The notes beneath the pieces were generated by a model that was not told the origin of the DNA, made no database searches, and saw only the letters and a list, made by a program, of their open reading frames with translations. 64,000 nucleotides of DNA, from positions 585,295 to 649,294 of the forward strand of contig NW_009799103.1 in the NCBI RefSeq assembly GCF_000213175.1. Direction: 5' to 3'. Below, piece by piece: positions 11,575 through 23,800 of this stretch (positions are counted from its first letter, which is position 1; every line of letters starts with the position of its first letter). The position numbers and the translations under genes are program-made. Origin of the DNA: Neurospora tetrasperma FGSC 2508 (taxonomy: Eukaryota > Ascomycota > Sordariomycetes > Sordariales > Sordariaceae).

Positions 11575-13594
11575 GGCGTCGTCGGCGGCTGGGTCAGCGT
11601 CGCTATGGCTGTCGTCGTTGCCGTTGTGCGAGGTGGTGGTGGTGAGGGGAGTCGGGGGAGCGGCTTCGGGGCCCTGGTGTTGTTTGCCGGCTGAGGCGAG
11701 TTGGGTTCTCTTGTTTGGGAGAGTATCGTCCGAGATGGGGGACGTCGTCGCCTCAGCGGCCTTCCGCTTTCTAGTTTGGGGAGGAATGGTGCCGGCTTCG
11801 TAAGAGTCGAGAAAAGATCTTGGACTCGCCACCCGGATGCCGTAGTGGATGACCGAGGCCGGGAGTGGTGGAAGGGCGTCGATGGGTGAATGACTCAGCA
11901 GCAGAGAAACCTGGGAGTGACGTCGAGAGTCGAGATTGTTGGGGTTGATGCCGAGTAGCGCGGGGTAGCAGTTGTATTGATCGATGTCGGTCGCGGAAGA
12001 TGATGCCGGGCAATATGTACGTGAAGTTGTATGTGACGGAATGAAGGGGAGTCGGGCGAGATGGGATGATTGCTTGGGTGGGTTTGTTGTTTTGGGTCAA
12101 GATGGGATTCCGGGCGGAAACTCCCTAAAAGCGGGCAGAGGCCCGTACAGGGTGCTAGTGTAGAATAGAGTACAGTATCTTTTGTACCAGCTACAGTATA
12201 GGTTAGATGTTAGAGGGCATTACTATTACTTAGTGTGCCTACTGGCTGGAGGCAGGTACCGTGCAATCACCTGCAGCTGGAGGCTTCCCTTATGTGTACT
12301 ACCCGACCCGACGTACCTAAGGTAAGTAGTTAGCGGCAGGATACCTAGTCGACAGGAGACGGCAAGGGAATCACCTCTACCGACTTCTACTGTGGTTCAC
12401 AACCTCAAGTGTACCTATGCCGCCGACTCGTGGAAGAGATGCCCTACACTACCTAAGGTAGGTAATGAGTGGACGATGTTTGATATACCTCTAGGTAGTT
12501 CCTTTTGGCTACCTAAGACAGTCCAAGTGTTGTAGTGACAGCACAACAGCGACGGAGTCAAAGAAGTGAACGAGGACGGGAGCTGTGCCCGGTGGTGCCT
12601 GCCTGTCACTCCTACCCGACTCACTGTTGCCCTGTTTGCTGATGCCTGTTTCTTGGCCGCTTCACGGCAAAGGCAAAGTCAGTCCCTTGCTGAGCTAACA
12701 GATTGACAAAGGTGGGTTATGTAGGTACACTACAGAATATTCAAGGTACACGCGCATTTGCTGTCAGGGAATTCAGTCAGCATTCTGTAGAGTTAGGATT
12801 TTGATTTCAAATGCCGTCCCCAGAGTTCCACTTGAAACTCCGCTGCCATCGAAAGGTGGATTCCGGGGAACATGGAAAAGGGACCATTTCCTCAACATGG
12901 GGGAAATTGTAAAGATACCTTATTATTTGTAGGTTGGAAAAAAATCGGACTTTGGTTTGACAAGATTCATTGTTCTGAGCTCAAGTGAACGTCAAAGGAT
13001 GATCAAATTGGGCCAAAGTAGGTAAAGGTACCCAGACATGTTCCCGATCTTCGGTTCGTTCTCGTAGAGACCATCGATGGATAGATTGGCAGAGGTCAGT
13101 AGGTAGTGGTCAAGCAGCTCACGAGTGACCAGTCGGGAATAAGCTGGCTGGTCATGGGATAATTCAAGTCAGGAACTTTCAATATATCCAGCAGTTCAGG
13201 TGTGCCTTTCCCCGACTTTCACCTTGAAGGGGGGGGGGGGGGAGTTCAGATTGATGGGAGAGACTGCGTCGATCAAGTTGGAAGGTGGTCGGGTGGTCAA
13301 TGACGGAGAAGTCTCAAAGAGGCATATGGGGGTTAGGGTTATAGTAGTTCACCTCACTAGAGGTACATACTACAAGATACGCTAGTGCAGAATGTAACTC
13401 CTGCTAGCGTCATAGGGCCCTGCCGAGCACGCGACAAAGGGTGCCCCCAAACTACACTAAGCTTCCCTATTCCAGAAAGATACTAATTTTCCACCAACAC
13501 CCAACTCTAGATTGGATGCGCCATTGGCTCTTCCACCCTCATTGACCAAAGTCACTGGCCTGGTAATCATTCAGAAAGGATTCAAACGACATCA
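11575..13594. other. divergent intergenic region between RBR ligase and FHA gene
   Basis: No gene is supported. The minus frame of RBR exon 1 stays open well past 11832 without an ATG and may be leader. The region holds several palindromes of the TACCTAAGGTA/TAGGTA family (about 12313-12325, 12445-12462, 12490-12515) and a G12 run near 13229. The right end is the presumed promoter of the FHA gene. Confidence 0.5.
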
Positions 13595-14677
13595 ATGGGC
13601 TCAGAACGTACAGAAGACGACCACAGGTCGCGTCGCCGTGACGATCATCGAGACGCCCCCAGAGACAGAGACAGCGCAAGCACCAGCCGACACAACAAGC
13701 GCGACACTGCAGAAGACTCCCACAGACATCGCAGGCGCTCTCGGGACCGGTCCCCCAACAGATCTCGGTCTCCAAGGCGAGATCACCGAAGACGATCCAG
13801 ATCACCAGACACCAAAAAGCGCCCATCGCGTTCGCGGTCTCCACGCGACAGGGAGAGAGAAAGAGGCGGCGACAGAGACAGAGACCGGGAGAGGAGAAGG
13901 GACAGGGACCGACGTGGAGACCGAGGAGAGGACGACAGTGACAGACGACACCGCCGGCGCGAAGACAAGGACAAGGACGGCTACTCGGATAGAGACAGAG
14001 ACAGAGACAGGGAAAGAGACAGAGACCGCCGCAGGCATCGCTCATCAGAAAGACGTTCTACCCGGAGAGAAACACAGCAACCAGATGACAATGCCGACAA
14101 CAAGCGCAGCCTAATCAAGCGAAGCGGTCCTTTACCTTCGCAAGGTGACTCCTTCGCTGTCAGCATTGGCGCAGAACCCGAGAAACCCAAGGAGAAGCCG
14201 AACTTTGGCAACACAGGTGTGCTCGCCGCCCAGTCCAACACGGTCACGCAAGCCGACGGGACCACGGTTACGCTCAAATACCACGAGCCACCCGAGGCCC
14301 GCAAGCCCGCCCCGCGCGACCAGTGGCGCCTGTACGTCTTCAAGGGCGACGAGGTCATTGACACCATCGAGCTGCATACGCGCAGCTGCTGGCTGGTTGG
14401 GAGGGACCTGGCCATTGCCGACTTGCCGGCCGAGCACCCGAGCATCAGCAAGCAGCATGCCGTCATCCAGTTCCGCTATACGGAGAAGAGAAACGAGTAC
14501 GGGGATAAGATCGGCTGCGTGAAGCCGTATCTGATTGACTTGGAGAGTGCAAACGGTACCAAACTCAATGGCGACAAGGTACCGGATAGTCGGTACCTCG
14601 AGTTGAGAGACAAGGATATGATTCAGTTCGGGTCCAGTACGAGGGAGTACGTGCTTATGCTCCCGCCCAAGGATTGA
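13595..14677 (+). CDS. SR-rich FHA-domain protein (SNIP1/Pml1-like)
   Basis: A single exon gives 360 aa from the ATG at 13595. Residues about 1-165 are almost entirely Arg, Asp, Ser and Glu, with RDRD/RERD and SRSP repeats typical of splicing-linked SR-like proteins. A GACAGAGA repeat at about 13985-14030 underlies one RD stretch. Residues about 244-350 form an FHA domain with the expected SCWLVGRD, HPSISKQHAVIQF and SANGTKLNG blocks, containing the Gly-Arg, Ser-x-x-His and Asn phospho-Thr-binding positions. Human SNIP1 and yeast Pml1 share this layout; Pml1 is part of the RES pre-mRNA retention complex. The nuclear role here is inferred from the architecture. Confidence 0.9.
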   Translation: MGSERTEDDHRSRRRDDHRDAPRDRDSASTSRHNKRDTAEDSHRHRRRSRDRSPNRSRSPRRDHRRRSRSPDTKKRPSRSRSPRDRERERGGDRDRDRERRRDRDRRGDRGEDDSDRRHRRREDKDKDGYSDRDRDRDRERDRDRRRHRSSERRSTRRETQQPDDNADNKRSLIKRSGPLPSQGDSFAVSIGAEPEKPKEKPNFGNTGVLAAQSNTVTQADGTTVTLKYHEPPEARKPAPRDQWRLYVFKGDEVIDTIELHTRSCWLVGRDLAIADLPAEHPSISKQHAVIQFRYTEKRNEYGDKIGCVKPYLIDLESANGTKLNGDKVPDSRYLELRDKDMIQFGSSTREYVLMLPPKD

Positions 14678-17600
14678 GAGACGGGAAAAACGGGTACTAC
14701 TGCTCGTGTTGTTGGGCCAAGGAGGACACGAAGGGGCGCAGCCATGGCATACTACCTCTCCCTGCAAATTCGATGATGGACGGGGCCTGGTATTCCCATA
14801 CGTCCAGGTGCATGATGTCACTCTTCAACCGATCCGGGACCTCGGCAGAGTTTATGCCGAGTATGAGCACGGATTTGCCTACCATGGTGGAACAATACAC
14901 CCATTGTCGCTTGGGCAGTCAGAGGCTATGGTGACCCCCACTGTTCAAACCGTCTGACTTCAACTGGATTTTGGCATGGCACGGCAGAGCAAACAGCCCG
15001 GATGACTTGGTTAACCAAGGACACGGATACCCGATGGTACGCTTATAATTAGAGTTCCATGGTGCAACCTCTCACCGGGCGTGGGATGGACTCATTCACC
15101 GCCGGCGTCTTGTTGGCATCTCGAGACCTTTTTGGCCCTCAATTTGCTGGATTAGTCTCAGGCCGAGAATGATGATGTTGACTGCCCGGGACTTGGCAGT
15201 GTTGGCGTTGGGCCAAGCGGTCCGGTGAAGGAAAGTTACCACAACGAACCTTCAAAGCCCGGCCGATAAGCATCCATGGTTGTCTATTATTGACCTAAAA
15301 CACCCCATCCATACCTTTGATTCCCAAACAACGGACCTCGCCCGGTGAAATCGAAATTGCAACAGAAACGAGGGCACGTATCACGATGGTGACTAAGACG
15401 AGACTGTGACAGGTCCCTCGGTGTCAGTCTGGCGGAGAATATTGCCCATACCTGTGAATCATCGCGATTCATTTACCCAAGTAAACATACAATTAGTCAA
15501 TGTATGTCGTTTGTCTAGTCTACTAGCTACCATTACCTCACCCCCGAACTCGGAATGCTGAACAGCCAAGTATTTTGTCCAGTGCATCATCCAGTTGTGC
15601 AATTCAATTTACATATATGTTCTCTCAACAATCCAGTCTCACAAGAAAGAAAGGCGATCGGATTCCCCAAACGGGTTATCGGTCAAGGTAAAACAGCGTC
15701 AACGTCAACATGCAAGGCTATGCTAGTCCGAGACCTGCCCTACCATAGATCATCTTACATGATGTTGAGGCTCAGCGCGGATATTCAGTTTACTTTGCGA
15801 GTTCTGTCAGGTAAGGTAGTCAGGTACCACAGCGTCATCAATGTTGCCAAAGTATCGATTGGCTCTCTTTTAGCCAGTGATACCCGGCGGCGGCGCCGTC
15901 TTGGCCCCTGAATACTTCGTTACCATGTCATGTCACTGTACGGCGTGGACGGTTGCCTACAAGTTTGGGCGGGTTTAAAAGGGGCCGGCGCGATGGGGAG
16001 ATATGATTGCCGCCAAGGCTTCCTTCGTTGCCTTGCCTCCCGTCTGCCTTGTGCCTCAAACGTGCATGACCAGTAACTGGTCCGAAAAGGGAAAGCATGA
16101 TGCTGCCCCTCAAGTCTTCTTTTGTTAGCAAAAATGTCATGGCGACGATGGGAGTCGGAACTTCAGATCAATAAGATCGGTTGAACTTTTTTTCGAAATC
16201 CAAGAAAGAGCACACACAGCAGGGACAACCGAAAGATGGGATGGAATGTTGAAGGGCATTATGGATGGTCACACACACCTGACCGAGATCCAGTCATTCA
16301 TCCATCACCTATCACTCAAGAGTATCTGCCCTGGAGAACGACGGCAGACTGCAGTGGCAATCCATATGTATGCAGCCTTGAAGTACAGTGCATTCCGTCT
16401 CACGGCACATGGCATGGCATTATCACGACAGCAGGCAGGTGTACACTGTCAGTAGAGGTACAGTACAGTAGCAGTGAGCACCCTGGCCTCGCTTCCCCCT
16501 TCCTCCCGCCCCGCGATCCGCGGCACTTGCAAATGTCAACAACACTACATAACACATCACAGGTTCTCCATGGCGTACAATATCCGGCAATGATTCCAAG
16601 AAAAACCGGGAAACGAAACCATCCATTTCTATCAGTTTTTCCAAGCCCTGACTGTGCCGGAAAGGTACATCATCAAGTTTGTTGATGGAGGAGGGAAGAT
16701 CCCCAAACAGCCAGGGGGGAGAAGCGGGCTCAAGGGGGGGAGCAGGGGGGCTCAGCTGCCGCCCACGATTGCACCCCTCGGTCACTCGATACGCGGGCCT
16801 CGTGACGGACCATTCAACGACGACGTTCCAGTTTCCACTTTCAACGGCAACTCCTCCTTCCATCATATTAGGAACATTATACTTTCTGTTCGCATTTTGT
16901 CAGTCGTCAGCCACACTCGTCCGGAGTTCCTAATGGATCGTCACAGTCACTCACTCTGTCAATCCCTCAAGCGAGGAGAGACTGAGAGAAACTGACTGTA
17001 GGACAGACTCACTTATACACATGCTCGTGATGGATCTCCATAGTGGCTAGCGGCCAAGATGTTCAAGACTGACCAACATCAAGGAAACTTGAAAGGCCTC
17101 TCCGGCTCGGTTGACCATGATTGACCATTCCGAGGAGTTGAAGACAGCTCGTGGTTGATGACGGATGGCAAATGGCAATAACTGGAGAAACGAGGAGGAA
17201 GACTGGTCATGTCACACTTTGCACTTGCACCTCGGATATTTCACTTTAGCGGCCGCGATTTGAGACTTTGAGATCCCGTTTATCCACCCATCCGCCCATC
17301 TCAAAAGCCCATTTTATTTAGCACTACAGCCGGGTTGTTTTTATACAAGCCCCAGATCTCTTATCAACTGCCTTGCTCTCTTTCAACTTACTATCTCAAA
17401 GTCGTTAGTTACAATCTCGCAGCTCCTTTCTGTTCCTGCCCACCGAGGAGAGTACCTAACCAAGGCGAGGCTCCTTCCATCAACTTGCCGTATAAGTGGC
17501 CTGCCTAAAAAGCTGAAACACGTATCGTCAAGAAGAGTCCCTCATAGCCACACGACATCTGCCTTGACATAAGAGTCACAAGCCCCCCTCCATCAGCACC

Positions 17601-17880
17601 CGAACCCTCTTTTCGGTCCCGCGGACTGACGCGATAATTCTTGCCCCTCTTACTCTGCCTTATCTGCCGGCTTGCTCAGTGTCGGTTGCTTACGACTGAG
17701 CTTCCTGTTTTCGACTCATTCTTCTCGGTTGTCTTTTTTTGCAACCAACTTTGACTCTTTCAGCCTCGAGTCTTCATACAATTCTTTGCGGTTATTGGTG
17801 GAAGTGAAGCTTCAGTCGGCTGTCAGAACCCTTTTTCTTCCCTATCTCACTTGGCCCTGCGGCCTGACTTCACGACGAGC
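14678..17880. other. long intergenic region upstream of the NLR gene
   Basis: ORFs are short, overlap on both strands and have no motifs. A G-rich tract lies near 16717-16750. Nothing gene-like or RNA-like could be supported. The last few hundred bases are pyrimidine-rich on the plus strand, like a long fungal promoter and 5' leader of the NLR gene. Confidence 0.5.
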
Positions 17881-20800
17881 ATGGTATGTGTTTTTCTCTT
17901 AGCCTTCTCCTGTGCTGGCTAAACAGTATGGCATGTGAACTATTCAAGAGATATTTGGCTAACATGATACCTACAGGGAAGTGTCAACAAGCAAATCTCG
18001 CGCTTCGAAGTCACAGCGGTCTATACCCATCCGCAGGCCACTGCGGACATTGTCCTGGTTCACGGCCTCAACGGCCACCCAGAGAAAACATGGACGGCTG
18101 CCAACAGCGTGTTCTGGCCCACCGACCTGCTCCCAGCGTCTCTGGAGCTGAAAAACCAGCATGCCAACGTCCTGGTTTACGGCTACAATGCCGACGTCTA
18201 CTCAAGGGGCACCAACACCCCTAGTAACAACTTCATTCACCAGCACGCCCAGTCTCTGGTCACCTCGCTTACATCGTTCCGCAAGAGTGAAGGGACCGAG
18301 AGACTGCCGATAATATGGGTGGTGCACAGTTTGGGAGGTATAGTAACCAAAAGGGCACTACTCTACTCGAATGATATCCGAGCCCATCAGCAAGAAGACC
18401 TGCGCTCAGTGTTCGTATCTACGTACGCCATCATCTTCCTCGGCACCCCACACCAAGGCTCAGACTTGGCCACCTGGGGCCGCATGCTCCAAGCCATGTC
18501 GGACGCTGTGATTCCCCGGCGCTTCTTTGAAACCGAATCCGTCCTGCTCAAGTCACTCAAGAAGGACAACGAGACCCTGCAGGGAATCAACAACCACTTC
18601 CTCGACATCTACCAGCGTTTCAAGATCCACATGGTGCATGAGAACCATACCACGGATTTGAGAGGAACAAGGGCGCTCGTGGTGGATGCGAACTCGGCTA
18701 GTCCGCAGTTGCAGGGCGTGATATACTATGGGATTGAAGCGACACACTCGGGCATGTGCAAGTTTGATGGGCAGAACGCGCCTGGGTATAGGAATGTGTC
18801 AACGGCCATTACGGAGTGGGTGGCGGTGGCTAGGGCAGTCATTGATATACGCTGGGAGGCAGAGGAGGAGGAGCGGAAGAAACGTGCGGCGGATGAGTAC
18901 TATGAGAGGAGTGTGCAGGCTATGCAGTCCTACGTAGGTTTCTCTTCCTTTGAAGGGGTAGATCAAGAGGTGCTAACGAGATATCACAGCAACGCTCGCA
19001 TTCGCCGGGTTATAGCAACCAGCAGTTTCCCTCCATCGGTAGGTTCCGCAGATCACCCTCACCCTGTTATGGCCATGACCATGACTATGGCTACGGCCGA
19101 TATCTTCCTGCTCCTTACCCCCTTCCTGTTACGCCCCCTGGTTCTGGACAGCAGGCGAATGGCAGCCCGAGGGTCTGGTCATCGATAGAAGTAGAGGAGG
19201 AGACACATCATCATCTTCATACCTAGAGCGCTTTGCATCTTTCGTCTCATACACACCCTTCAGTCTTCACGGGAACATGGGCTGATTTTAGTTGCTGGGA
19301 ATTTTCTCTGGCGTTGGTCATATAGACAATTACAGTAATGAGACTCTTCTACTTCAACACCACCCTCATGGCAACCAGAGACGTCCCAAGCTCCTAACGC
19401 CTCTGCCGTCGTCTCCGTCACAATCTGAGTTGTCCACGCGCGAGCCTACTTTGGTGTTGGAGCCGGGCGTCATCAGCCCTAGCCAGCCCGTCGATGGGAA
19501 CAACGACGAACCCATCACCACTACTACCACCGACATCCAACCTCAACCACAACTTCCAGCGTCCCTTGCCCCCCAACAACCAAACTCACCTGCAGCACAA
19601 ACCCACCGTCACTCCCAAACCCAAACCTCTTCCCCTGAACAACCAGAACCCCTATTCATCCACCCCGACTCCTTCCGGCCCAACTCCTTCTTCGTCGGCC
19701 GCGAAGACGAACTCCGCGGCCTCCACGAAATGCTTCAAGACCGCCGCCGCCGTCTCGAAGGCACCTCCGCCGTGCTAATCCAATGTCTCCCCGGCGGCGG
19801 CAAGACGCATCTAGCGCGCGAATACGTCTATCGCTACCGCGATCACTACCCCGGCGGCGTGTACTGGGTGCGCGCCAAGAGCAGAGGGGAGGTGGAATCA
19901 GGTTATTGGAGGGTTGCCAGGATGGAGATTATGCGCAGTAGTACTACTACTGATGCCACCTCTAACGACCACGTAACAAGTTTGGGATTGGGATTGGAAG
20001 CCTTGAGGGAAGATGCAAAGACCATGGTGCAGGTAGTCAAGGCGTGGTTTAATTCCCACAGGGACTGGTTGTTGGTGTTGGACGGGATCCAGTTCGACAT
20101 CCCAGGCTTGTCAGAGTTCATTCCGGATGCACGACACACGAGTATTATCTATACGAGCACGGAGAGGGCGGTTACGGGCGATCCGAGGTTTGATAATCCG
20201 CAGGTTATGGAGTTGGGATTGTTGACTCCCAGACAAGCAGTGGAACTGCTGTTGACCGAATTGGACCGGAAGCCTACCTCTACTGTTTCTGCCTCCTCCG
20301 CCAATGATGCGGGAAATAATGGCAACGACCGAAAACAAGGAGGGTGGAAAGATGAAGAAGAAGAGAAACGAGCGCTGGAGTTGGTGAATCTGATGGGCAG
20401 GTTACCGCTCATGATCCATGTCGCGGCGCAGCATCTGAAAGCGACGAGGGAGCCGTTGGCGAGGTACTTGGCGGGGTGGAGGGCAAGTAAGCCGAAGCAG
20501 GTGGGCAACTTGCATGCGTATAAGAAGGTCAGGGAGCAGTTGGATGCGAGGGGGAACGTGGCGGCGTTGAATTTGGTGGGGGTGTTGGTTTGGTGGGAGC
20601 AGTTGGTGCCGGTTGAGATGGTGGTTTTTGGTAAGTTTTTCGAGATCTCTTTGTTCTTGTTTTCCTGAAAGAGCAGGGGAGGGGGTGAAGAGGTGTTTTC
20701 GAAGGTGCTGGAAGGGGGTATTTGGGAGGTGGAAGGGGGTAATGGAGTAAGGGGGAGTTCAATAAAGTCAGCTAGGTATCAGAAGAAAGAACATTTTTCA

Positions 20801-23800
20801 TGAAGTCATGAAAAGAAAACCTGGAAGGCGAGTGCCTTTCCAAATGGAAGAAAAAGGTCTGATTTCATAATGAAACGGCTGATACTAACACCCAACCTAA
20901 CAGGCCTCTCAGCTTTATCTCGTGATACCCCCGTCAAAACCTGCGATGCGTCCCATAGGAAGACGACGCTCAACAACACCCTCAAAGTCCTTATCAAGTT
21001 CGCCCTCATCGAGCGGACCACCGAGTCCCACGACAGCATCACACCCCTGACCCGCAGCGCTAGCACAGTCAGCTCTCGCACTTCCGCCAACCGCAGTCTC
21101 GACACTCCTGGCACGAATCAACACCGGAATTACAGTGACTCCTCTGATTCGCTCGACCTCTTGCGGATTCACTCCGTCATCCAAGCGTTTTTCATCGAGA
21201 CGCTGGCAGAGGAAAAAACTGCGGTGGCTTGGATCGAGAGGGCTGCGGCGGTTTGGTGTAGGTCTTTTGACGAGGCGCATAGGCGTATTGAGGCGTCCAA
21301 AAGAGAAGGTGGAGGGGGGCGCGAGGCGTTTCAGGGTCCAAGGGTGGGAGTGCCGGATGATTATAGGAGGTACTGCATCCATGGGCAGAAGCTGCTGCAG
21401 AATATTGAGAGGTTTGGTAATGAGAAGAGGGATCCCCAAAGGAGGTTGGAGAAGTGGAGATGGATGGTAAGACAAAGGGTAGAGGAGGCTGGGAGGGGAG
21501 TGGAGGAGCTGAGTCGGCTGGAGCGGTTGATGGGGGTTGAAGATGTGGAGGTGGTAAGTGTGTTTGATGGAAATAATAGTGGGAGCCAGGAGGGTAGTAG
21601 TATGTCGGAAGCAGATTCGAATGATACGACTGCGCCGAGTCAAGAGAGTCAAGAGGAAGGTCACGTCGGTCCGGGAAGCTGGGAGAGGGCATTTGGGGGC
21701 GTCGCGGTAGATGAGGGGTTCACACCGATGGAGTCGCCTAGTAGTTACCACTTCTCGACTGCTTCGGGTCGTCGGAGGCCGTTGAACTTGACGATGACGA
21801 TAGCAGGTCAGGCAGCTTCGGGTCTGTCCTCGTGGAGGGAGAGGGGGATGGAAGCCACGGCGCCGTATCCGACCGAAGGAGTGATGCCCCCGACTCCTGG
21901 ACTGGATAACAAAATCAGAGGTTTGCTGGAAGACGAAAGGACTGTGGTCCCGGCCGCTGTTTCGGCTTATTATGAACCTGTCGACGAACAACCTCACGAT
22001 GAAGTCGACCAAGCAGCCCTCACACCTATCGTCGAAACCCCGAGTGTCTACACGGCCCTAGACGGTTTGGAGATTCCCACGCCCGCTCTTGAAACAGGAC
22101 TCTTTGAGGAGTGGAACGCCGTCGTTCCCAACCACCGCGTCATCAAGAAGCAAGAAGCCCGTCGGTACCACGACCGCGCCGGAGCCTGGAGAGATGTTAG
22201 GACTGTCGGCGATCCAAGAATGGGAGTCACGCTGGATGTGGCTGTTGGATCGTTGGCTGGAAAGCCCGCGACGGGTGCAGGTACAAGTGTTGTGCCTGTA
22301 TGGCCACCGCGCAGAACAAGGCGGGTGACGGCCCAGACACAGAGTGAAGCGCAGCTGGAGCTGAACAAAATTCGACAGAAGGTCGCGGGCACGCAAGCTG
22401 TTATTGCTCAGGCTCAGGCTCAGGCTCAGGCGGTTACTGACGGAGGTCTTGGAGGATTCGGTGATAGCTTGACGCCGCCAATGCCGCCTAGGAAGATGAG
22501 TGGAGGGGGGCTGTCTGCCGTGAGCGATCTCTCTCCTCCTACGCCGTCATCGAGCGGGTTGCTTTCTCCGAGTGGATGGCTGAAGAGGTTGAGGGAGGGC
22601 CTTGGCTCGAGTGCGCAGAGTGTACCAACGGCGGTTGGTTCGACAACGCCAGGCATGCCTCAGGGTCAGCAGCTTTCTCGGTCAGCGCCGCAGGAAGATG
22701 AGCTTATGATCGTCCCTGGTCCTATCTTTAGAGGAAGTCGAACATCCCGCTCGAGTCCGGCTGACCTTATCTCCTCTCCTTTTCCACCTCCTTCTTTTGC
22801 TGCTACTGCTGATCTCGATGAGTCTTTGGTTCGCCCGTCTCAAGCCGCCCATCGATTCTCCGAGCCGTCAAGTCAGGTCGATTGGAATCAAGACGCGGAT
22901 TATCTCTCGTCTTCCCAGCCTGCTGGTCCTTTACCCCAATGGGATCATTCTCCGAGGTATACGACCCTCGGACAAGAGCCCAATCGACCCACAAATGCGC
23001 CGCCGCCGCTACACCCTGTTACCGGACTGCCGTATACCACGGTTGCGACTCGTCCAGGGCCGTCACCACTGATAGTTCCCGGTGCGGTCCAGGGTCAAGT
23101 TCCCACAGGATATACTTCCCAGCCGATGTCTAGGGATCCGTCACATCAATCGTCCGCATCGGGGATCGGGCAATCATCTGGAGGAGCAAGTAATCACAGT
23201 CCAAGTCCGTTGTCGTTATCGGTGCAGAATGTCAAAGGGTTCTCGTCATCTTCGCCAATGTTAACGGGGACATCGAAGCCTAGGCCGATTGTGAACACTG
23301 GGAAAGTGGCTGCTGGAAGTCCTTCATCGGGGATGAGCAACAACAGCAATCCCACAGTTCCCGGCACCAACCTGAATGCAAGTGGCATGGGCAACAGGCC
23401 TTCACCCATGCAGCTGCAGATGCCTCTGATGCCCATCAGTATCAACGCTCCCGGGTCAGGCGCCGGTCGACTACCTCAGAAGATCCAACAGCAGCAGCAG
23501 CAACACCGACCAGCGTCGTACACAGAAACCGAACCCTCGCCTAGGACAGAGAGTGCGTTTCCAGGTGTTGACACGAGATATTCGCGGTGGGACGAGAATC
23601 AGATGCATGCTCATGGCCATCCTCAAAGTGCTTCGGCTTCCTACCAATCTCCCACGGCCGGTGGTCATGTCCATCAAAAGCCGGCAACTTCCACCGGTCC
23701 CGGAATGACGGCCACCGCAGCATCTTCGACTTCAGCCCCCCATCCACAACCAGCGCCCGCCATCCTCTGGCGGAATCTGGGCAGAGGTTTAACGAGAAGG

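Noticed and set aside
13512-14114. Thr/Glu-rich ORF overlapping the FHA gene
   Set aside because: Other-frame reading of the RD/RE repeats; the FHA frame is continuous to a complete FHA domain.
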